From: JAWUWD01 sp034112085
Lineage (GTDB): Bacteria; Bacteroidota; Bacteroidia; Cytophagales; Cyclobacteriaceae
Length of the DNA stretch: 64,000 bases
Assembly: GCA_034112085.1 (NCBI GenBank)
Contig: JAWUWD010000062.1
Coordinates: 53,841 to 117,840, forward strand
Direction of reading: 5' to 3'
The notes under the pieces are model-generated. The model did no database searches. It had not been told where the DNA came from and saw only the letters and a program-made list of their open reading frames with translations. Shown here piece by piece: positions 17,588-26,968 of this stretch. Within the stretch, counting starts at the first letter, position 1. Each line of letters opens with the position of its first letter. A program made the position numbers and the translations under genes.

Positions 17588-19336
17588 CTAGAATTTTATA
17601 ATGTTTGGTCCTAAAACCCAGTTAGCCCGAAGAGTTATTTCTGTGGAACCTTCGTCAGATACGTAAAAAAAGATAGGTTCAGGAAGTCTGGATTTAATGA
17701 TATCTCCAATGTCCCAAATCTTATTATTGTTGGAATCTACGAGTATTCTAATGGTATATTTTCCTGGGGCAGTGTTGTCAAACGAGAACTCTTTTTTGTT
17801 GTATTCTTGAGTGACTAACTCTCCGTTCGAATCAATAAGCTGAACGTAGAAACTGTTCTCTGCTGTTTCTACTTTAATCAAAATGCTCCCGGTTGTTTTA
17901 GGATTAGTAAATGAGGACTTCACTTTGTGTAGACTGGAGCTGTCTTGTTCGATACTTAGAAATGTCGACTTACCAAAGTAAAGTCTTGTATCATTATTCT
18001 TGCGCTGGGGTTTATCTGATTTGAGTGACGATCCTAGTTGCTGCTCGTTCGATATGTTTGGTTTTTTATTATTTATTAAAGAATCTGCTGTGGTTGTTTG
18101 TGCTTGTTGTTCTTGGAAAAGTAGAGGGTCTAGAGTTTTTGTGATGGTAAGGGAAGTGTGTCTTTCATTCCAGTTAAGATCATTAGTATCAATGGATACT
18201 CGTTGGATAGAATCAATTTGAAAGTATAAGCTGTCGAAGTTGATTGTATAGACGGGTTTGCTAAACGTGATTTCACTGTCGATACGAGGGTGTTCTTTAT
18301 CTATGGTCAATGATGAGTATTTGATCTCGAAATTAGCTTTATCCCTTTTCGTTTCTATGAACTTAACATAGACTGTATCGATAGTTGAATAATTGATTGT
18401 GTCGTATGCTGTTAATATTATTCCTAGACTATCTACAAGGCCAGTGTTATTGTAGTATACAATCTCCTTATGATCTTCAGAGAATGATGAAAGTATTTCG
18501 GGAGAATCACTGTCTAGGTTCTTATGGATATAGGAAGAAACAAACTTATTATATTTTAATACGAAGTAGTGGCCTCTAGTTCGATTACTTTGGAGATTGA
18601 GCGGTGTGACATCAAGCCGGAGCAATGATAAGTTCAATGAGACAATATTGCTATCTAGTAAGACGCTATTTTCAACGTAGCCATAGCTCTCTGTTTTAGA
18701 CTCAAGTTTGAGATTTTTGTTATTGTCTTTTAATGCAAAAACATTGTACTCCCCATTTTTTAGATTGTTAAACGTATAAACACCTTTATCATTGCTTTTA
18801 GTATAATAGATAGGAGGACTGTTGAAGAGATCCAAGGTATCAGCTGTGGCATATAGGGACAGAGTAACATCTTTAGCTGGTTTATTATCCATTAGATTGT
18901 TCACACGTCCAGTGATAGAAAGAGAATCAAGATAATCTCCGGTGCTGAAAGCAATTTGAAGATTAGTTGGTGAATTAGATTCATTGAGGTCCTGGATACT
19001 TTCTCTGAAGCTGAAGGTGTAAGTGGTATTGGTTTGTAGTGTATCTTCTAGTCGTAAGATCACTTTGTTTTTTTTGTAGTCAATGTCATATTCTCCGAGA
19101 AGCCTTGGAGTAATGATTATTTCTTCTTTGGGATTGTTTAGCTTAATGTATTCGTCAAACTCAAGAGTTAAAATAGTCTTGTCAAAATTAAGTTCTTCAT
19201 GAAGTGGAGAGCTGGTTAATAATACGGGAGCATCTTCGTCTTTAGGACCGCCAGTGGGACTTGTCTTATTCGCACAAGAAGAGATGCAGGCTGCTGTTAT
19301 GCAAAGCAGAGTAAGGATTCTATTTTTCAAAGACAT
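17588..19336 (-). CDS. Lipoprotein with N-terminal Big_5 (SbsA-type) Ig-like domain
   Basis: 582 residues. Lipoprotein signal with the lipobox ending ISSC near residue 20, followed by a Bacteroidota-typical TSPTGGPKDEDAPVLL segment. Residues 30-130 match bacterial Ig-like (Big_5) domains: LTLEFDEYIKLNNP and TYTFSF are its strands. A second region (GRVNNLMDNKPAKDVTLSLY) resembles a carboxypeptidase-regulatory-like fold, and the C terminus (GKYTIRILVDSNNNKIWDIGD) a similar beta domain. Likely an outer-membrane surface lipoprotein of unknown role. Its end overlaps nothing, but its start overlaps the upstream methyltransferase by 17 bases, so they share a transcript. The rightmost DnaA box ends one base before its stop codon. 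Confidence 0.75.
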   Translation of the reverse strand: MSLKNRILTLLCITAACISSCANKTSPTGGPKDEDAPVLLTSSPLHEELNFDKTILTLEFDEYIKLNNPKEEIIITPRLLGEYDIDYKKNKVILRLEDTLQTNTTYTFSFRESIQDLNESNSPTNLQIAFSTGDYLDSLSITGRVNNLMDNKPAKDVTLSLYATADTLDLFNSPPIYYTKSNDKGVYTFNNLKNGEYNVFALKDNNKNLKLESKTESYGYVENSVLLDSNIVSLNLSLLRLDVTPLNLQSNRTRGHYFVLKYNKFVSSYIHKNLDSDSPEILSSFSEDHKEIVYYNNTGLVDSLGIILTAYDTINYSTIDTVYVKFIETKRDKANFEIKYSSLTIDKEHPRIDSEITFSKPVYTINFDSLYFQIDSIQRVSIDTNDLNWNERHTSLTITKTLDPLLFQEQQAQTTTADSLINNKKPNISNEQQLGSSLKSDKPQRKNNDTRLYFGKSTFLSIEQDSSSLHKVKSSFTNPKTTGSILIKVETAENSFYVQLIDSNGELVTQEYNKKEFSFDNTAPGKYTIRILVDSNNNKIWDIGDIIKSRLPEPIFFYVSDEGSTEITLRANWVLGPNIIKF

Positions 19337-20216
19337 AAATTAGACTGGAATAGTTATTCTGGTTATTTTTCGCGTAAGTATTTGATTTATAACCATTTAT
19401 AATGGCGTTAACAAACATATTGCCTTTAGATTTATGGTCGGCCTTAAGATGTTGTTCACTAAGTAGGCTTACGTAATACGCATCCATCTTCATAGGATGT
19501 GTCTCTATGAGTTTTAGCTGATGCCCTTTCATAATGGCTTTGATTGTCTTCTGATTAAAATGATAGAGGTGTCTCGGAAGGTCATAGGCGGCCCAATGTT
19601 GTTTGTATATTTGTTGATCTAGCGAATCATGATTTGGAACAGCGACTATAAGCCTACCTTTTTTAACCATTTTATGTTTGAGTTCTACGATAGTTTCGTT
19701 GAGGTTAGATACATGTTCGAGAACATGCCAAAGGGAAATAATATCGAATTTGATATTATTATCAAGTTGCTCATATGATGGAACGATGGTAGTGTGGGTG
19801 TGTGTTTGAGCAATATTTCTTGCATCATCATCTAGTTCAACTCCTGAGACCGTCCAACCATTTTTTTTGCATGTATTTATAAATGCACCGGTACCACACC
19901 CATAGTCAAGTAGTCTACCTTGTGGAGTAAGTTTATTGATTAAAGCTAGTTTGCTTTTCAAGTTAAAAGATCTCGCTATTCGATAAGCAATATCGGTTAG
20001 ACTAGAGATACTCTGACTGTGTGAAATGTATTGATCAGACTTATAAAACTCTCCTAAAGATTCAGCTTTGGGTCGAGGGTTTGTAAACCGAAGATTGCAG
20101 GAGTCACATTGTACAATCACAAAACTTTCATTGCTAACAAGATAATCGTTACAGATAATATTATTTTTGAATTGGTCTCCATTACAAGAGGGACATTTGT
20201 TAATTCTTTCGTACAT
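19320..20216 (-). CDS. Class I SAM-dependent methyltransferase with N-terminal zinc ribbon
   Basis: 298 residues. A cysteine pair CPSC at residues 8-11 and CDSC at about residue 37 form a zinc ribbon. The methyltransferase domain follows: LLDYGCGTGAFI is motif I, GVELDDDARNIAQ the acidic loop, and ISLWHVLEHVSNLNE motif IV/post-I. This architecture is common in methyltransferases of surface polysaccharide and small-molecule pathways (Methyltransf_23 type). Substrate unknown. One base separates its start from the mnmG stop, and its 3' end overlaps the lipoprotein gene, so all three form one transcription unit. Confidence 0.85.
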   Translation of the reverse strand: MYERINKCPSCNGDQFKNNIICNDYLVSNESFVIVQCDSCNLRFTNPRPKAESLGEFYKSDQYISHSQSISSLTDIAYRIARSFNLKSKLALINKLTPQGRLLDYGCGTGAFINTCKKNGWTVSGVELDDDARNIAQTHTHTTIVPSYEQLDNNIKFDIISLWHVLEHVSNLNETIVELKHKMVKKGRLIVAVPNHDSLDQQIYKQHWAAYDLPRHLYHFNQKTIKAIMKGHQLKLIETHPMKMDAYYVSLLSEQHLKADHKSKGNMFVNAIINGYKSNTYAKNNQNNYSSLIYVFEK

Positions 20217-20217
20217 A

Positions 20218-22080
20218 TTATCTTCCTAGATAGACCATTAATATAGAAATGTCTGCCGGTGTTACACCACTAATTCTAGAAGCTTGACCTATTGTTGCCG
20301 GAGATATTGATTTTAATTTTTCTCTAGATTCTGATGATATTCCTTTGACCAAGTCATAATCAAAAACTGATTCAATTTCATGATTTTCTAATCCATTCAT
20401 CTTCTCAACGAGCTTCTTCTCCTTTTCAATATAGTGTTCATATTTGATTTGAATCTCGGCTTGTTCTATTATGTCCTTGCTGAAGGAATCGATGATTTTT
20501 CTAAGCTCATCATTGATTTCTATGAGACTTAAAACACCAAGTTCAGGTCTGCGGACTAAGTTAACAACAGAAACCTTTTCTCTTAAGTTAGCCGTCTTCA
20601 TTTTCTGTAGAGTGGCGTTGACTTCTGCTGGAATTACTTTGTACGTATTTAGAGTCTTAATCAACTTAGAAACTTGTTGTAGTTTACCATTAACTTTTTC
20701 CAATCGCTCATCACTGGCTAGTCCAAGTTTATGACCGATGGGTGTTAGGCGAATATCCGCATTGTCTTGTCTGAGTAGAATTCTATATTCTGCTCTAGAA
20801 GTGAACATTCGATAGGGTTCGTCTGTTCCTTTATTAATGAGGTCATCTATCAGTACGCCAATATAGGCGTCTGACCTTTTGAGAATAAAGGGCTTTTGAC
20901 TATTGTTTTTTAGATGAGCATTGATTCCAGCCATTAAACCCTGGCACGCTGCTTCCTCATATCCAGTCGTTCCGTTTATTTGACCAGCAAAATATAAGTT
21001 GCTGATGAGCTTTGTCTCTAACGTTAATTTTAGTTGTGTTGGCGGAAAATAGTCATATTCAATGGCGTATCCTGGGCGAAACATTTTAGCGTTCTCAAAA
21101 CCCACTATTTTTCTCATCGCTTTGTGTTGGATATCTTCTGGAAGAGACGAAGAAAATCCATTGACATATATCTCCACAGTGTTCCAACCTTCTGGCTCTA
21201 CAAATATCTGATGCCTGTCTCGCTCGGCAAATCTATTTATTTTATCTTCTATTGATGGACAGTATCGCGGACCGACCCCTTGAATCCTTCCATTGAACAT
21301 TGGGGACTTTTCAAAACCTGTTTCTAGAATCGCGTGAACTTCAGGATTGGTATAGGTAATATAACAACTCCGCTGTTTTTTTAGTGGTAGAGTATCGGAG
21401 TATGAGAATTTTTCTGGCACCTCGTCTCCAGCCTGTTCTTCCATTTTGCTGTAATCAAGTGACCTACCATCTACTCTAGGAGGTGTGCCTGTTTTCATCC
21501 GCCCTGATTCAAACCCAAGTGTTGTTAGTTGTTCTGTAATTCCTGTAGCCGCTTTTTCTCCTGTCCTCCCACCTCCGAACTTCTTCTCGCCTATATGAAT
21601 GAGGCCGTTTAGAAATGTGCCGTTTGTAAGAATGACCGACTTGGCCCGAATCTCCAATCCAAGACTGGTGGTCACCCCGAGAGCTTGATTGTTTTCTACA
21701 ATAATACCCGTGGCCATCTCTTGCCAAAAATCAACATTGGCATTCCCTTCAAGAGCGAGTCTCCACTCCTCTGCGAAAACCATGCGGTCATTTTGTGTCC
21801 TTGGGCTCCACATTGCAGGGCCTTTGGACTTGTTGAGCATCCTGTATTGGATCATCGACTTGTCGGATATTATCCCAGACATGCCACCTAACGCATCTAC
21901 TTCTCGCACAATTTGACCTTTTGCCACTCCTCCCATGGCTGGATTACAAGACATTTGCGCGATTGTGTTCATATTCATGGTGACCAACAAAACACGCGAC
22001 CCCATATTTGCTGCGGCATGCGCTGCCTCACAACCAGCATGCCCCGCTCCAACTACTATTACATCGTATTCTTCAAACAT
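20218..22080 (-). CDS. mnmG: tRNA uridine-5-carboxymethylaminomethyl synthesis enzyme MnmG (GidA)
   Basis: 620 residues, full family length. FAD-binding motif VVGAGHAGCEAA at residues 8-20, followed by conserved blocks SCNPAMGGVAKGQIVREVDALGG, GTFLNGLIHIGEKKFGGGR, KTGTPPRVDGRSLDYS, RYCPSIEDK and PGYAIEYDY. With MnmE it makes cmnm5U34 in tRNAs. In many bacteria mnmG sits beside oriC; here the DnaA-box-rich gap is 2.6 kb downstream and two parS-like sites lie just upstream of its ATG. It is followed with a one-base gap by the methyltransferase. Confidence 0.97.
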   Translation of the reverse strand: MFEEYDVIVVGAGHAGCEAAHAAANMGSRVLLVTMNMNTIAQMSCNPAMGGVAKGQIVREVDALGGMSGIISDKSMIQYRMLNKSKGPAMWSPRTQNDRMVFAEEWRLALEGNANVDFWQEMATGIIVENNQALGVTTSLGLEIRAKSVILTNGTFLNGLIHIGEKKFGGGRTGEKAATGITEQLTTLGFESGRMKTGTPPRVDGRSLDYSKMEEQAGDEVPEKFSYSDTLPLKKQRSCYITYTNPEVHAILETGFEKSPMFNGRIQGVGPRYCPSIEDKINRFAERDRHQIFVEPEGWNTVEIYVNGFSSSLPEDIQHKAMRKIVGFENAKMFRPGYAIEYDYFPPTQLKLTLETKLISNLYFAGQINGTTGYEEAACQGLMAGINAHLKNNSQKPFILKRSDAYIGVLIDDLINKGTDEPYRMFTSRAEYRILLRQDNADIRLTPIGHKLGLASDERLEKVNGKLQQVSKLIKTLNTYKVIPAEVNATLQKMKTANLREKVSVVNLVRRPELGVLSLIEINDELRKIIDSFSKDIIEQAEIQIKYEHYIEKEKKLVEKMNGLENHEIESVFDYDLVKGISSESREKLKSISPATIGQASRISGVTPADISILMVYLGR

Positions 22081-22086
22081 TTCAAG

Positions 22087-22102
22087 TGTTCCACGTGGAA
22101 CA
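22087..22102. other. parS-like ParB-binding site 1
   Basis: Perfect 16-base palindrome TGTTCCACGTGGAACA, matching the bacterial parS consensus TGTTNCACGTGNAACA. It sits seven bases before the mnmG start codon. No T run follows, so a terminator is unlikely. Confidence 0.85.
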
Positions 22103-22127
22103 GGTTAGTGAATATGGTTATAAAAAC

Positions 22128-22149
22128 TAGTGTTCCACGTGGAACACTA
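22128..22149. other. parS-like ParB-binding site 2
   Basis: The same TGTTCCACGTGGAACA core at 22131-22146, extended by three matching bases on each side to a perfect 22-base palindrome. Core-to-core spacing from site 1 is 44 bases, about four helical turns. It lies between the ybeY stop and the mnmG start. Confidence 0.85.
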
Positions 22150-22154
22150 TCGAG

Positions 22155-22604
22155 TTATCGTTTTGCTAAACAAGCATCTTCCTTGTTGCGCATTTTGTTT
22201 TTTTCATCATCCGACTTGTCATTGTATCCAATGAGATGAAGCACTCCGTGGACAAGCACACGATGAAGCTCGTCATCGAATGTTTTGCCTAAGTCCTCAG
22301 CATTGCTGCGAACGCGGTCTAGACTAATATAGATGTCGCCTTCTATGACCTCGGCCTCATCTGAGTAATCAAATGTGATAATATCCGTATATGTGTCATG
22401 ACCAAGATGTTCAACGTTTATCTTATGTAACTGTTCATCATTACAAAAGATATAGTTGAGTGCTGATATGGCAAAGTTGTGATCGTTAATAATAGAATAG
22501 ATCCACCTTATAGATTTTCCCTCATTATTGTTAAACGGAAGGGTATCTTGATAATTGAAAGTAATGTCAATTTCTGAAAATTCGTGAAAATCTGCGTCAA
22601 TCAT
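22155..22604 (-). CDS. ybeY: Endoribonuclease YbeY (rRNA maturation factor)
   Basis: About 149 residues. The zinc-binding signature HGVLHLIGYND near residue 116 corresponds to the HGxLHLxGY motif of YbeY; the third ligand position is Asp rather than His, as is usual in Bacteroidota members. DTYTDIITFDYSD and GDIYISLDRVRSNAE are further family blocks. Acts in 16S rRNA 3'-end maturation and ribosome quality control. The ATG at 22604 is chosen, five bases after the stop of the upstream ATPase gene; a GTG eight codons earlier would overlap that gene. Confidence 0.9.
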   Translation of the reverse strand: MIDADFHEFSEIDITFNYQDTLPFNNNEGKSIRWIYSIINDHNFAISALNYIFCNDEQLHKINVEHLGHDTYTDIITFDYSDEAEVIEGDIYISLDRVRSNAEDLGKTFDDELHRVLVHGVLHLIGYNDKSDDEKNKMRNKEDACLAKR

Positions 22605-22609
22605 TTCTG

Positions 22610-23011
22610 TTAGTTGAGATAAAAGCACAATTCGACAGAGCTTCCGTTTTCTTTGAAGGAGACTTCATCCGATAAGTTTTTCATAAGAAATATTCCTCTA
22701 CCCCCTATTTTTTCCAAGTTCTCAGGAGCTGTTGGGTCTGGAAGGTTTTCAAAGTCAAATCCTGGCCCCTCATCTTTAATGAGAAACTTGATTGCGCTTT
22801 CTTCTAAAAATAGAGATAGTGAAACACTTTTAGACTTATCCCCACTGTTGCCGTGCTTTATGGCGTTGTTGACAGACTCAGTGACCGCTATCATTATATT
22901 GCCATAGATGTCATCATCTAATTCAAACTCTTCCTTAGCATTATCAATAAAACTCTCAATCATCCTGATGTTATCAGATAGAGAAGGTATTTCGATCCTT
23001 ATTGTTTTCAT
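22610..23011 (-). CDS. RsbW-type anti-sigma-factor / serine kinase ATPase
   Basis: 133 residues, a single HATPase_c_2 domain. The N box is AVTESVNNAIKHGN, the G1 box IKDEGPGFDFENLP and the G2 box GGRGIFLMKNL. Such proteins bind and phosphorylate anti-anti-sigma STAS proteins or regulate phosphatases in partner-switching networks. No STAS or PP2C partner is adjacent, so its target must be elsewhere. It is the first gene of a run reading into ybeY and mnmG. Confidence 0.85.
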   Translation of the reverse strand: MKTIRIEIPSLSDNIRMIESFIDNAKEEFELDDDIYGNIMIAVTESVNNAIKHGNSGDKSKSVSLSLFLEESAIKFLIKDEGPGFDFENLPDPTAPENLEKIGGRGIFLMKNLSDEVSFKENGSSVELCFYLN

Positions 23012-23073
23012 GTGCTTTAGTTATTAGTCTATTCAGCTTATATATTTCATCAAACGACTACTGTTAATCATAA

Positions 23074-26000
23074 CTAGTTGTCTGTAGTTTCATTCACCCT
23101 TTCAAAATATTGATTCACTTCATTTTTAAAGTGAGGATACAAGTGAGGGGGAGTTGATTTGAGCAACTCCAACTCTTTCTCTTTCTCTTTCAAGTACTGC
23201 TCAAAAACTTTAGGTACAAAGTCTTCATAGTCCTGTGCTGTCTTGCTTTCTCTGTCCAGGTCTTTTTCCTGCTCTCTCAAAGCGTCTTCGGACTGAAGCA
23301 GCCGTGTCAATATTTCTTCTTGTCTTTTGATCGTTTGACTTGTTATGTTTTTATTAACTAAATCAACCTCTGTTTCCTCCATTTTCTTAATAAGATCACT
23401 TATAGCTTTTTTATCACTTGGGTTACTGCCGGGTATATTCTGCAATTTTTCCAATGATTTACGAAGTTGCTCCTGCTCCGCTGCTAGTTCAGCAAGCTCT
23501 TCTGAAAGCTTCCGCCCTTGTTGATTTCCCTTCTTTAGAGACTTAATCTTTTCATTTAATGATTTTTGCAACTCACTCATCCCTGGTTTATCCTTTCCAT
23601 CCTTATCACCTGGTTTAGGCTTGCCCATAGCATCTGCCATCTGTTGTTGCATTTGCTGAAGAACATCATCGAGCAAAAGTGCTAAATTATTCATTGATGT
23701 CATAGCAAATTGTTGTTTGCTAACGGCTTGTTGCTTGTGCCGTTCCTTTATTGCTAGACTGCTTTCGTCCATGTATTGATTCATGTCAGAGACTTCACGT
23801 GTGACAAATGAGGAAATCTGGAATACGCGACTCGCAAGAGACAATAAACTGTCCTCTAGTATTTCTGCGTCATCTTTTAATTTGATTTGCGTTTGAGATA
23901 GATCTACAAAACGAGGGTCGCTTTGGTCTATCGTCCTGAACTCTCCCATTAGTGATTCTTCATCAAAGGATAATTTAATCAAGCTGTGCACGATGTCTCT
24001 TAAGTGATCAAGGTTTTCTTGCATCATTTCCATCTGCATACCGCTTTGCATTTTCTTCATTTCATTAGCGAGTTCTTGCATCTTGTCGGATGCCTTTTGC
24101 TGTTTTTCTGCCCCCTTCTTTCTTTTTCCTTTTTCGAGGTCTTTTTTTATTTCCGATTGAGTTTCCTTGATGTCATCAAGTTTCTCAGATTGATCCGGTA
24201 TTGACTCAGGAGACTTTAGCTCTTGATTAAGCTCATTTATCTCATCCATGGCTTTTTCGGCTTCATTTGTCTTTTTATTAATTTCTTCCTGCTGACTGGA
24301 TACCTCTTCATTATTTAGGGATTTATCTAATGTAGACTCTTTCAAACTCTCCTGATCTTTAGAAAGTTGTTCTAGCTCATTGATTGAATTATCTACCTTC
24401 TGTTCTAGCTGTATTCTCTTAAACAACTCTAAAGCTCTTTCAAGTTCTTTTTCAAGGTTTTTCTCCTTGTTATCTAACTTGCTGAGGTTCTCTTGAATCT
24501 CAGAGACATCCTTATTGTCCTCCAGTAGTTTTTGAAGCTCTTCATATAATTTCTTGGTTTCCTCATCTAATAGATCGTCCATGAGTTTTTGAAGTTGTTC
24601 AGCTTTCTCTTTAATTCGCTCTTGTTGTTTGTTGAATCGTTCTTTTTGAAGATTGCTCTTTTTGTTTTGCTCTTTGAGTTCTTGTATAGCTTCATTAATT
24701 GCTTTCTTCTTTTCAATTATTTTTTTAAGCTTGTTTTCATCTTGCCAGGTTAGCTCCTTTTTTCCTTTTAGCTCTTCCTTTGCTTGCTTGAGCTCTTCTC
24801 CTAACTCATTTGCCTGATCAAGGGCATCATCTATGTCTTTCTCTGCTTTTTGCTCACTTTTCGAGATTAGATTGTTGATTTCGGACTCTTTTGGTAGTGA
24901 AAACTTGTGCGCGCTAGACCTGGTTGATTTAGGCCCGCTTACCGCGTCATTATCCCAAACTTCAAGATAGTAGGTGAGTTCTTCTTCCCCATTGACAATA
25001 AGGTCCGATACCAACCACTTATGGTAGAATGTTTGTTCTTTAACTCGGCTGATTTTTATTGGAGATGATTTGAATGAACTGCTTGATGAGGTTTTGTAAT
25101 GTAGCCTCAGTCTACTTAACCCGTAGTCATCAGATATTTTGCCATTGAGTAAAACGTAATTGAAAAGGGTGGTATCCTGATAGTGCTCAACAGTGATTTT
25201 AGGATGTTGGTCTTCTATAACTTCAAGGAAATATGAAAGAGGCTCCTTGTTTGTGCCGGTTTGATTAAAGAAGCTTAAATGGTAGATGCCGGAGGTGTCA
25301 GCAGTATAATTCGACTTAAAATGCTGATTATCAAATAATTGAACTGGAATTATTTTGTTTTTTACTCCGAAGTTGATGGCAACACTGTCTGTATTTGATG
25401 TGTTTATATTCCATGTTATCTCACTTCCCTTTGGTACAGATAAGTTGCCAACGCCAACTAAACTCTCCTGCGATTTTTTTGTATAGCTTGGGTAGGTGAT
25501 GTTTGTAGCGAAGCTCTTAAGTGATGGCCTTAGGAGAATGTTTAGATTGAAAGATTCGGATCGAATGCCTGTTGATTCTACCTGAAATGTAAAACTTTCC
25601 TGAGTACTTACAAATTGATGACTAAAAACACCGTTGGTTAAACTGTTCATTTTGACCTTACGGTTAGACATTACAATATAGGCTGATTCCGGAATGAATT
25701 GACCCAATGTCGAAACCTCAACGGTAATGCTTTCATTTTTGTAGCCAGTTAGTTGATTGGGCTCTAACACAAACTTAAAAAGAGCAGGAGGGCTATAGAT
25801 TTGGTTGAAGTTTACAATTCGTCTTGTACTGTCAATAAGGATCGAAGGTTGCCAGAAACTCACTATAGTAACAAGTATTGAAACAGCTAATAAGTAGGGT
25901 GCTGTTTTGATGTAATCCTTAATATTTATGGCGTGATCATATGAGACATTTGAAATGTTTTCCGTACGTTGATTTATACTTGCAATTACTAATGAATTAC

Positions 26001-26358
26001 TTCCTTTAAAACTATTTATTTGAAGATAATTTAATAATTTATCATCTATATCAGTATAGTATTTACCTATATTCATTGCAGCTTTTTCGTCTGACATGCC
26101 AATATTTTTACCTGCTAGGAAGAGTATTGGAATAACAATAGTTTTATAGACAATGATGGATGATAAACTAATGAACAGAAGTGCCAATATTGTCCTAACG
26201 GTAGAGTCAAACCAAAAGGAGTACTCTAGTACACCACCAACAACTAGGAGACAGATAACGACCAATAAAGTGAGCAGCGCACCACGAAGCATTAGTGCTT
26301 TGTAGTACTTCTGCTTGTAGGCATGTAAATTGGTGAGAACTGGATCTCTTTCTGTCAT
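23074..26358 (-). CDS. DUF4175-family large membrane protein with long coiled coil
   Basis: 1094 residues. Two N-terminal transmembrane helices (about residues 22-45 and 55-80), a third near residue 150, then a beta-rich extracytoplasmic region (residues 180-480) with Ig-like strands. Residues 490-750 and 880-1080 are highly charged Glu/Lys/Gln coiled coil (for example EELKQAKEELKGKKELTW, LAELAAEQEQLRKSLEKL), including a PGDKDGKDKPG linker. Matches DUF4175 proteins of Bacteroidota, whose role is unknown. It is a separate unit with 62 bases before the RsbW-like gene. Confidence 0.8.
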   Translation of the reverse strand: MTERDPVLTNLHAYKQKYYKALMLRGALLTLLVVICLLVVGGVLEYSFWFDSTVRTILALLFISLSSIIVYKTIVIPILFLAGKNIGMSDEKAAMNIGKYYTDIDDKLLNYLQINSFKGSNSLVIASINQRTENISNVSYDHAINIKDYIKTAPYLLAVSILVTIVSFWQPSILIDSTRRIVNFNQIYSPPALFKFVLEPNQLTGYKNESITVEVSTLGQFIPESAYIVMSNRKVKMNSLTNGVFSHQFVSTQESFTFQVESTGIRSESFNLNILLRPSLKSFATNITYPSYTKKSQESLVGVGNLSVPKGSEITWNINTSNTDSVAINFGVKNKIIPVQLFDNQHFKSNYTADTSGIYHLSFFNQTGTNKEPLSYFLEVIEDQHPKITVEHYQDTTLFNYVLLNGKISDDYGLSRLRLHYKTSSSSSFKSSPIKISRVKEQTFYHKWLVSDLIVNGEEELTYYLEVWDNDAVSGPKSTRSSAHKFSLPKESEINNLISKSEQKAEKDIDDALDQANELGEELKQAKEELKGKKELTWQDENKLKKIIEKKKAINEAIQELKEQNKKSNLQKERFNKQQERIKEKAEQLQKLMDDLLDEETKKLYEELQKLLEDNKDVSEIQENLSKLDNKEKNLEKELERALELFKRIQLEQKVDNSINELEQLSKDQESLKESTLDKSLNNEEVSSQQEEINKKTNEAEKAMDEINELNQELKSPESIPDQSEKLDDIKETQSEIKKDLEKGKRKKGAEKQQKASDKMQELANEMKKMQSGMQMEMMQENLDHLRDIVHSLIKLSFDEESLMGEFRTIDQSDPRFVDLSQTQIKLKDDAEILEDSLLSLASRVFQISSFVTREVSDMNQYMDESSLAIKERHKQQAVSKQQFAMTSMNNLALLLDDVLQQMQQQMADAMGKPKPGDKDGKDKPGMSELQKSLNEKIKSLKKGNQQGRKLSEELAELAAEQEQLRKSLEKLQNIPGSNPSDKKAISDLIKKMEETEVDLVNKNITSQTIKRQEEILTRLLQSEDALREQEKDLDRESKTAQDYEDFVPKVFEQYLKEKEKELELLKSTPPHLYPHFKNEVNQYFERVNETTDN

Positions 26359-26458
26359 AACGAAATACTCACTTATTGATTTTCTATTAGATATACGTTT
26401 ATGTTAGGAGAGAGTTTTGTTAGATAATATACAAACAATAAGCTCATGATGTCAATGT

Positions 26459-26815
26459 TTATTGCTGATCATTGAGTTGTTCGAAATAGTCTAATACTTG
26501 AATTTTAAGCAACTTTTCTTGTTCCAAAAGATCGAAATGTGGTAGCTTTTTCGTAACTACCCAATGAGGCCAACCTTGCTCATCAAGCCCCTCAAGTTCA
26601 TAGTACCCTGCTAGACTCAGGACTTTGCATATAGCGATATGTATTAGATCTTGCTTTTCCTCTTTTGAGAAGAGTCGATTACCTTGCCCAAGCTCCTGGA
26701 CACCTATTAGAAACAATACACCATTGAGGTCCTTAGGCTTCGCTCCAATAACACTTTTCAATTCTAGGCGAAGTGCTTGCCAATCCCTTTCTGTTTGTAA
26801 ATCCTTTTTAATCAT
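26459..26815 (-). CDS. Conserved hypothetical protein, 118 residues
   Basis: Soluble acidic helical protein without signal or membrane segment. It contains DLNGVLFLIGVQELGQG and a tail GWPHWVVTKKLPHFDLL, resembling an uncharacterised Bacteroidota family; no catalytic motif is visible. The ATG at 26815 is preferred to a TTG three codons earlier. It lies 100 bases upstream of DUF4175 on the same strand and may be part of that transcript. Confidence 0.6.
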   Translation of the reverse strand: MIKKDLQTERDWQALRLELKSVIGAKPKDLNGVLFLIGVQELGQGNRLFSKEEKQDLIHIAICKVLSLAGYYELEGLDEQGWPHWVVTKKLPHFDLLEQEKLLKIQVLDYFEQLNDQQ

Positions 26816-26968
26816 TTTGTTCAAGTAATTTCAATAGACAACAGACGTCCAACTATACCTTCTCATGAATTGTACTTTGATTTTGATAGAAATCTTCTGT
26901 TTCAGCCACAATATGATTAACTAGTAGTTGCTGAAGAATTCATCGTAACAAATATATGGCTCGAGACA

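Noticed and set aside
22087..22149. The two palindromes as terminators or operators
   Set aside because: No T run follows either, and both cores match the parS consensus exactly.
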